A stretch of DNA of 9,878 nt from an uncultured Burkholderiales bacterium (lineage in GTDB: Bacteria; Pseudomonadota; Gammaproteobacteria; Burkholderiales; Burkholderiaceae_E): contig CAIUGQ010000456.1 of NCBI GenBank assembly GCA_903898725.1, forward strand, positions 1-9,878, in the 5' to 3' direction. Each line of letters begins with the position of its first letter. Position 1 is the first letter of the stretch. The notes beneath the pieces are model-generated. The model had not been told where the DNA came from and did not search any database. It saw nothing but the letters and a program-made list of their open reading frames with translations. A program made the translations under genes and the position numbers. Positions 7,833 to 9,878 of this stretch are shown here, piece by piece.

Positions 7833-8771
7833 GTGTCCGACGCCCCATTCCCGGCGCTCGACGTCCTCGCCCTCGGCGAGCCGATGATCGAGTTCAACCA
7901 GACCACGCCCGGCCGGCCCGAGTTCCTGCAGGGCTTCGGCGGCGACACCTCCAACGCCGCGATCGCCGCGGCCCGCAGCGGTGCGCGTGCCGGCTACCTG
8001 ACCCGACTCGGCGACGACGCCTTCGGCCGGATGCTGCTCGGGCTCTGGCGGGACGAGGGCGTCGACACCGGCGGCGTCGCGATCGACACCGCCGCGCACA
8101 CCGCGGTCTACTTCGTCACCCACGGGCCCGAGGGCCACGCGTTCTCGTACCTGCGCAGCGGATCGGCGGCGAGTCGCATGGGTCCGGCCGACGTGCCGCT
8201 CGATCGAGTGCGCGGCGCACGGATCCTCCAGGCCTCGGGGATCAGCCTCGCGATCTCGGCGAGCGCCTGCGACGCGGTGCTGCACGCGTTCGAGGCGGCG
8301 CGCGCGGCCGGCGTGCGGGTCGCCTTCGATTCGAACCTGCGCCTGAAGCTGTGGCCGCTCGCCCGCGCCCGCGCGATGATCGGCGCGGCGGCCGCGCTGA
8401 GCGACGTGTTCTTCCCGAGCATCGACGACGTGCGCGTGCTCTCGGGGCTCGAGGATCCGGACGCGATCGTCGACTGGAGCCATCGCCTGGGCGCACGCGC
8501 GGTGCTGCTCAAGCTCGGCGCCGAAGGCGTGCTGGCGAGCGACGGCACGCGGCGCGAACGGATCGCCGGACACCGGGTCGATGCGGTGGACGCGACCGGG
8601 GCCGGCGACTGCTTCTGCGGCACCTGCCTCGCGCGCCTGGCGGCGGGCGACTCGCTCTGGGAGGCCGCGCGCTATGCCAACGCCGCGGCCGCCCTCAGCA
8701 CCACCGGCTGGGGCGCGGTCGCGCCGCTGCCGCGACCGGACGCGGTGCGGGCGCTGATGGCGCGCGGCTGA
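7833..8771 (+). CDS. kdgK: 2-keto-3-deoxygluconate kinase (PfkB/ribokinase family)
   Basis: Phosphorylates 2-keto-3-deoxygluconate with ATP to KDPG, feeding sugar acids into the Entner-Doudoroff pathway. The 312-residue product matches the length of E. coli KdgK (309). It shows GEPMIEF (15-21), the sugar-binding GFGGDTSNAA (34-43), YLTRLGDDAF, and LQASGISLAI in the KdgK style. It also has FDSNLRLKLWP and the ATP/anion-hole motif DATGAGDCFCG (253-263), in which Asp259 is the catalytic base. GTG 7833 is chosen because the family begins just before the first beta strand (LDVLALGE). The longer frame from 7767 adds a Pro/Arg-rich stretch with no homologous look. No Shine-Dalgarno precedes the GTG, so the start is less certain than the function. 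No other sugar-acid gene is adjacent. Substrate assignment within the PfkB family is by overall resemblance; another keto-sugar is possible. Confidence 0.85.
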   Translation: MSDAPFPALDVLALGEPMIEFNQTTPGRPEFLQGFGGDTSNAAIAAARSGARAGYLTRLGDDAFGRMLLGLWRDEGVDTGGVAIDTAAHTAVYFVTHGPEGHAFSYLRSGSAASRMGPADVPLDRVRGARILQASGISLAISASACDAVLHAFEAARAAGVRVAFDSNLRLKLWPLARARAMIGAAAALSDVFFPSIDDVRVLSGLEDPDAIVDWSHRLGARAVLLKLGAEGVLASDGTRRERIAGHRVDAVDATGAGDCFCGTCLARLAAGDSLWEAARYANAAAALSTTGWGAVAPLPRPDAVRALMARG

Positions 8772-8818
8772 GCGACGCCTGTCGGGCGCTGGGCGCCCGG
8801 CTCGGCGCCGTCAGCCGC
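8764..8818. other. Nested hairpin filling the kdgK/SDR convergent gap
   Basis: Outer arms GCGGCTGA (8764-8771) and TCAGCCGC (8811-8818) are perfect 8-bp complements. Inside them, CGCC/GGCG can pair, and at the centre CGGGCGC (8783-8789) and GCGCCCG (8793-8799) form a perfect 7-bp stem with a TGG loop. The structure includes the kdgK TGA and ends 12 nt before the last base of the opposing SDR gene. It has no T-run on either strand. It could act as a bidirectional 3'-end structure. Confidence 0.45.
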
Positions 8819-8829
8819 CTGCGCGGGCT

Positions 8830-9609
8830 TCAGTACGTCCCAGGGTAGGCGCCGCCGTCCAGCAGCACGTTCTGACCGGTGAAGTACGACGCCTGCGCGC
8901 TGCACATGAACGCGCAGAACTCGCCGAACTCCAGCGCGTTGCCGAAGCGCTTGGCCGGGATCGCCGCCTGGCGCTGCGCGGCCACCTCGTCGGGCGTCTT
9001 GCCCAGGTTCTTCGCGGTCGTCTCGGTGGTCTTGCGCAGGCGGTCGGTGTCGAACTGACCGGGCAGCAGGTTGTTGATCGTCACGTTGTGCTCGACGGTC
9101 TTGCGGGCCACGCCGGCGACGAAGCCGGTCAGGCCGCTGCGCGCGCCGTTGGACAGCCCGAGGATGTCGATCGGGGCCTTCACCGAGCTGGACGTGATGT
9201 TGACGATCCGACCGAAGCCGCGGGCGATCATGCCGTCGACCGTCGCCTTGATCAGCTCGATCGGGGTCAGCATGTTCGCGTCGATCGCGGCGATCCAGTG
9301 ATCGCGCGTCCAGGTGCGGAAATCGCCCGGCGGCGGGCCGCCGGCGTTGTTCACCAGGATGTCGACCTGCGGGCACGCGGCCAGCGCTTCGGCGCGACCG
9401 GCCTCGGTGGTGATGTCGCAGGCGACCGCGATGACCGTCACGCCGGTCTCGTCGCCGATCCGCTTCGCCGCCTCGGCCAGCGGCCCGGGGGTGCGCGCGT
9501 TGATCACCAGGTTCACGCCCTCGCGCGCCAGCGCCAGCGCGCAGCCGTAGCCCAGTCCCTTGCTGGCGCCACACACCAGCGCCCACTTGCCTGCGATGCC
9601 GAGATCCAT
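8830..9609 (-). CDS. SDR-family protein with a substituted catalytic Tyr/Lys
   Basis: Short-chain dehydrogenase/reductase fold of 259 residues, usual length for classical SDRs. The cofactor loop GASKGLG (14-20), acidic CDIT (64-67), NNAG (87-90) and C-terminal GQNVLLDGG (245-253) are present. Aligned with FabG, the catalytic Ser is kept (Ser140), but the Tyr position, 13 residues later, is Ser153 and the Lys position is Arg157 (LSNGARSGLTGF in place of YxxxK). This matches what I recall of the BKR-like SDR subgroup (cd05344), which lacks the full catalytic tetrad. It is often annotated as 3-oxoacyl-ACP reductase, which I would not assume. ATG 9609 is supported by GGAG 9 nt upstream and the usual SDR N-terminus; the frame upstream is open but not SDR-like. 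Substrate and activity are unknown. It converges on kdgK and lies downstream of the HerA-like gene. Confidence 0.9.
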   Translation of the reverse strand: MDLGIAGKWALVCGASKGLGYGCALALAREGVNLVINARTPGPLAEAAKRIGDETGVTVIAVACDITTEAGRAEALAACPQVDILVNNAGGPPPGDFRTWTRDHWIAAIDANMLTPIELIKATVDGMIARGFGRIVNITSSSVKAPIDILGLSNGARSGLTGFVAGVARKTVEHNVTINNLLPGQFDTDRLRKTTETTAKNLGKTPDEVAAQRQAAIPAKRFGNALEFGEFCAFMCSAQASYFTGQNVLLDGGAYPGTY

Positions 9610-9642
9610 GCGATGCGTCTCCGTCCGATCGTGCGGTTGGGG

Positions 9643-9652
9643 GGTCCGGACC
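9643..9652. other. 10-bp palindrome upstream of the SDR gene
   Basis: GGTCCGGACC is a perfect palindrome whose near edge is 34 nt from the SDR start codon, where an operator or promoter would be expected. A 10-bp palindrome is expected several times by chance in a window this size, so support is weak. No clear -10 or -35 for the SDR gene was found in 9610-9690. Confidence 0.15.
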
Positions 9653-9693
9653 ATGCGGCACCGCAGCGCGGCGCCCCCGATCCGGCCCGAGGT

Positions 9694-9716
9694 GACGGCC
9701 CGCGCCGCGGGCCGTC
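9694..9716 (-). terminator. Strong GC hairpin after the HerA-like gene (terminator-like, no T-tail)
   Basis: GACGGCCCGC (9694-9703) and GCGGGCCGTC (9707-9716) form a perfect 10-bp stem with a 3-nt loop, the longest perfect stem in the window. On the minus strand it begins 7 nt after the stop codon of the HerA-like gene. No T-run follows, so it may slow transcription or stabilise the mRNA end rather than terminate alone. Confidence 0.45.
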
Positions 9717-9723
9717 CGGGAAA

Positions 9724-9878
9724 TCAGCGCCGGCGCTTCGTCGCGGAGGCGCCGAGCAGCGTGCCCAGCACGCCGCGCACCAGCTCGCGCCCGGCGGTGG
9801 TCGCCATCGAGCGGGCCGCGCTCTTGGCGGCGGCCTCGAGCACGGAGTCACCGCGCCCCTTGCCGCCGCCGAGCAGAC
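9724..9878 (-). CDS. C-terminus of a YjgR/DUF853 HerA-like ATPase (partial)
   Basis: The last 50 codons of a gene entering from the right edge on the minus strand, ending in TGA at 9726-9724; the first complete codon is at 9876. The visible peptide runs from LLGGGKGRGDSVLEAAAKSA through RSMATTAGRELVRGVLGTLL to GASATKRRR. The KSAAR and GRELVRGVLGTLLG blocks resemble the conserved tail of the YjgR/DUF853 family, annotated as helicase HerA-like proteins and carrying a P-loop ATPase domain. The ATPase core is outside the window, so Walker motifs cannot be checked, and the function of the family is poorly defined. A 10-bp-stem hairpin follows the stop, and the SDR gene starts 114 nt further on in the same direction. 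Confidence 0.7.
   Translation of the reverse strand, partial: LLGGGKGRGDSVLEAAAKSAARSMATTAGRELVRGVLGTLLGASATKRRR

Noticed and set aside
6104..7887. Long plus-strand frames opposite tcdA and qor
   Set aside because: Both minus-strand genes are complete and collinear with known families, and the plus-strand products have no motif.

Overview
This is a compact, very GC-rich (roughly 70% by eye) stretch of ordinary-looking bacterial chromosome. The protein sequences (PepN, class I Fbp, a chemoreceptor with an N-terminal RYHGLWAPGVRLFR segment, a YjgR/HerA-like tail) and the pepN-fbp neighbourhood suggest a betaproteobacterium, probably Burkholderiales. That assignment is inference from protein style and gene order; no rRNA or other marker is present.

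Layout. Left, plus strand: the last 830 codons of aminopeptidase N (pepN, cut by the window edge), then fructose-1,6-bisphosphatase (fbp) with its own -10-like box, then a 243-nt gap with a structured 3' region, a good intrinsic terminator and an inverted repeat, then a 670-residue methyl-accepting chemotaxis protein. Middle, minus strand: a quinone oxidoreductase (qor) followed 20 nt later by the tRNA cyclic-t6A-forming dehydratase tcdA. These two form a probable operon that converges on the chemoreceptor gene. Right: a 2-keto-3-deoxygluconate kinase (kdgK, plus), divergent from qor, which converges on a minus-strand SDR-family protein. The last 155 nt hold the minus-strand C-terminus of a YjgR/DUF853 (HerA-like) ATPase.

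Functions. The window is a set of housekeeping and metabolic genes rather than one pathway: peptide turnover (PepN), gluconeogenesis (Fbp), sugar-acid catabolism into the Entner-Doudoroff route (KdgK), tRNA modification (TcdA), redox chemistry (Qor, SDR) and taxis (MCP). I see no phage, IS, CRISPR, toxin-antitoxin or defence genes, and no tRNA or rRNA. I did not find a novel multi-gene system.

The points most worth a second look are: the SDR protein, where the catalytic Tyr and Lys are replaced by Ser and Arg although the fold motifs remain; the fbp-MCP gap with three hairpin-forming elements; a nested hairpin covering the kdgK/SDR convergent gap; and the C-rich, Shine-Dalgarno-less leader of kdgK. 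All gene starts given here were chosen by family length and ribosome-binding site and are often downstream of the longest possible reading frame.
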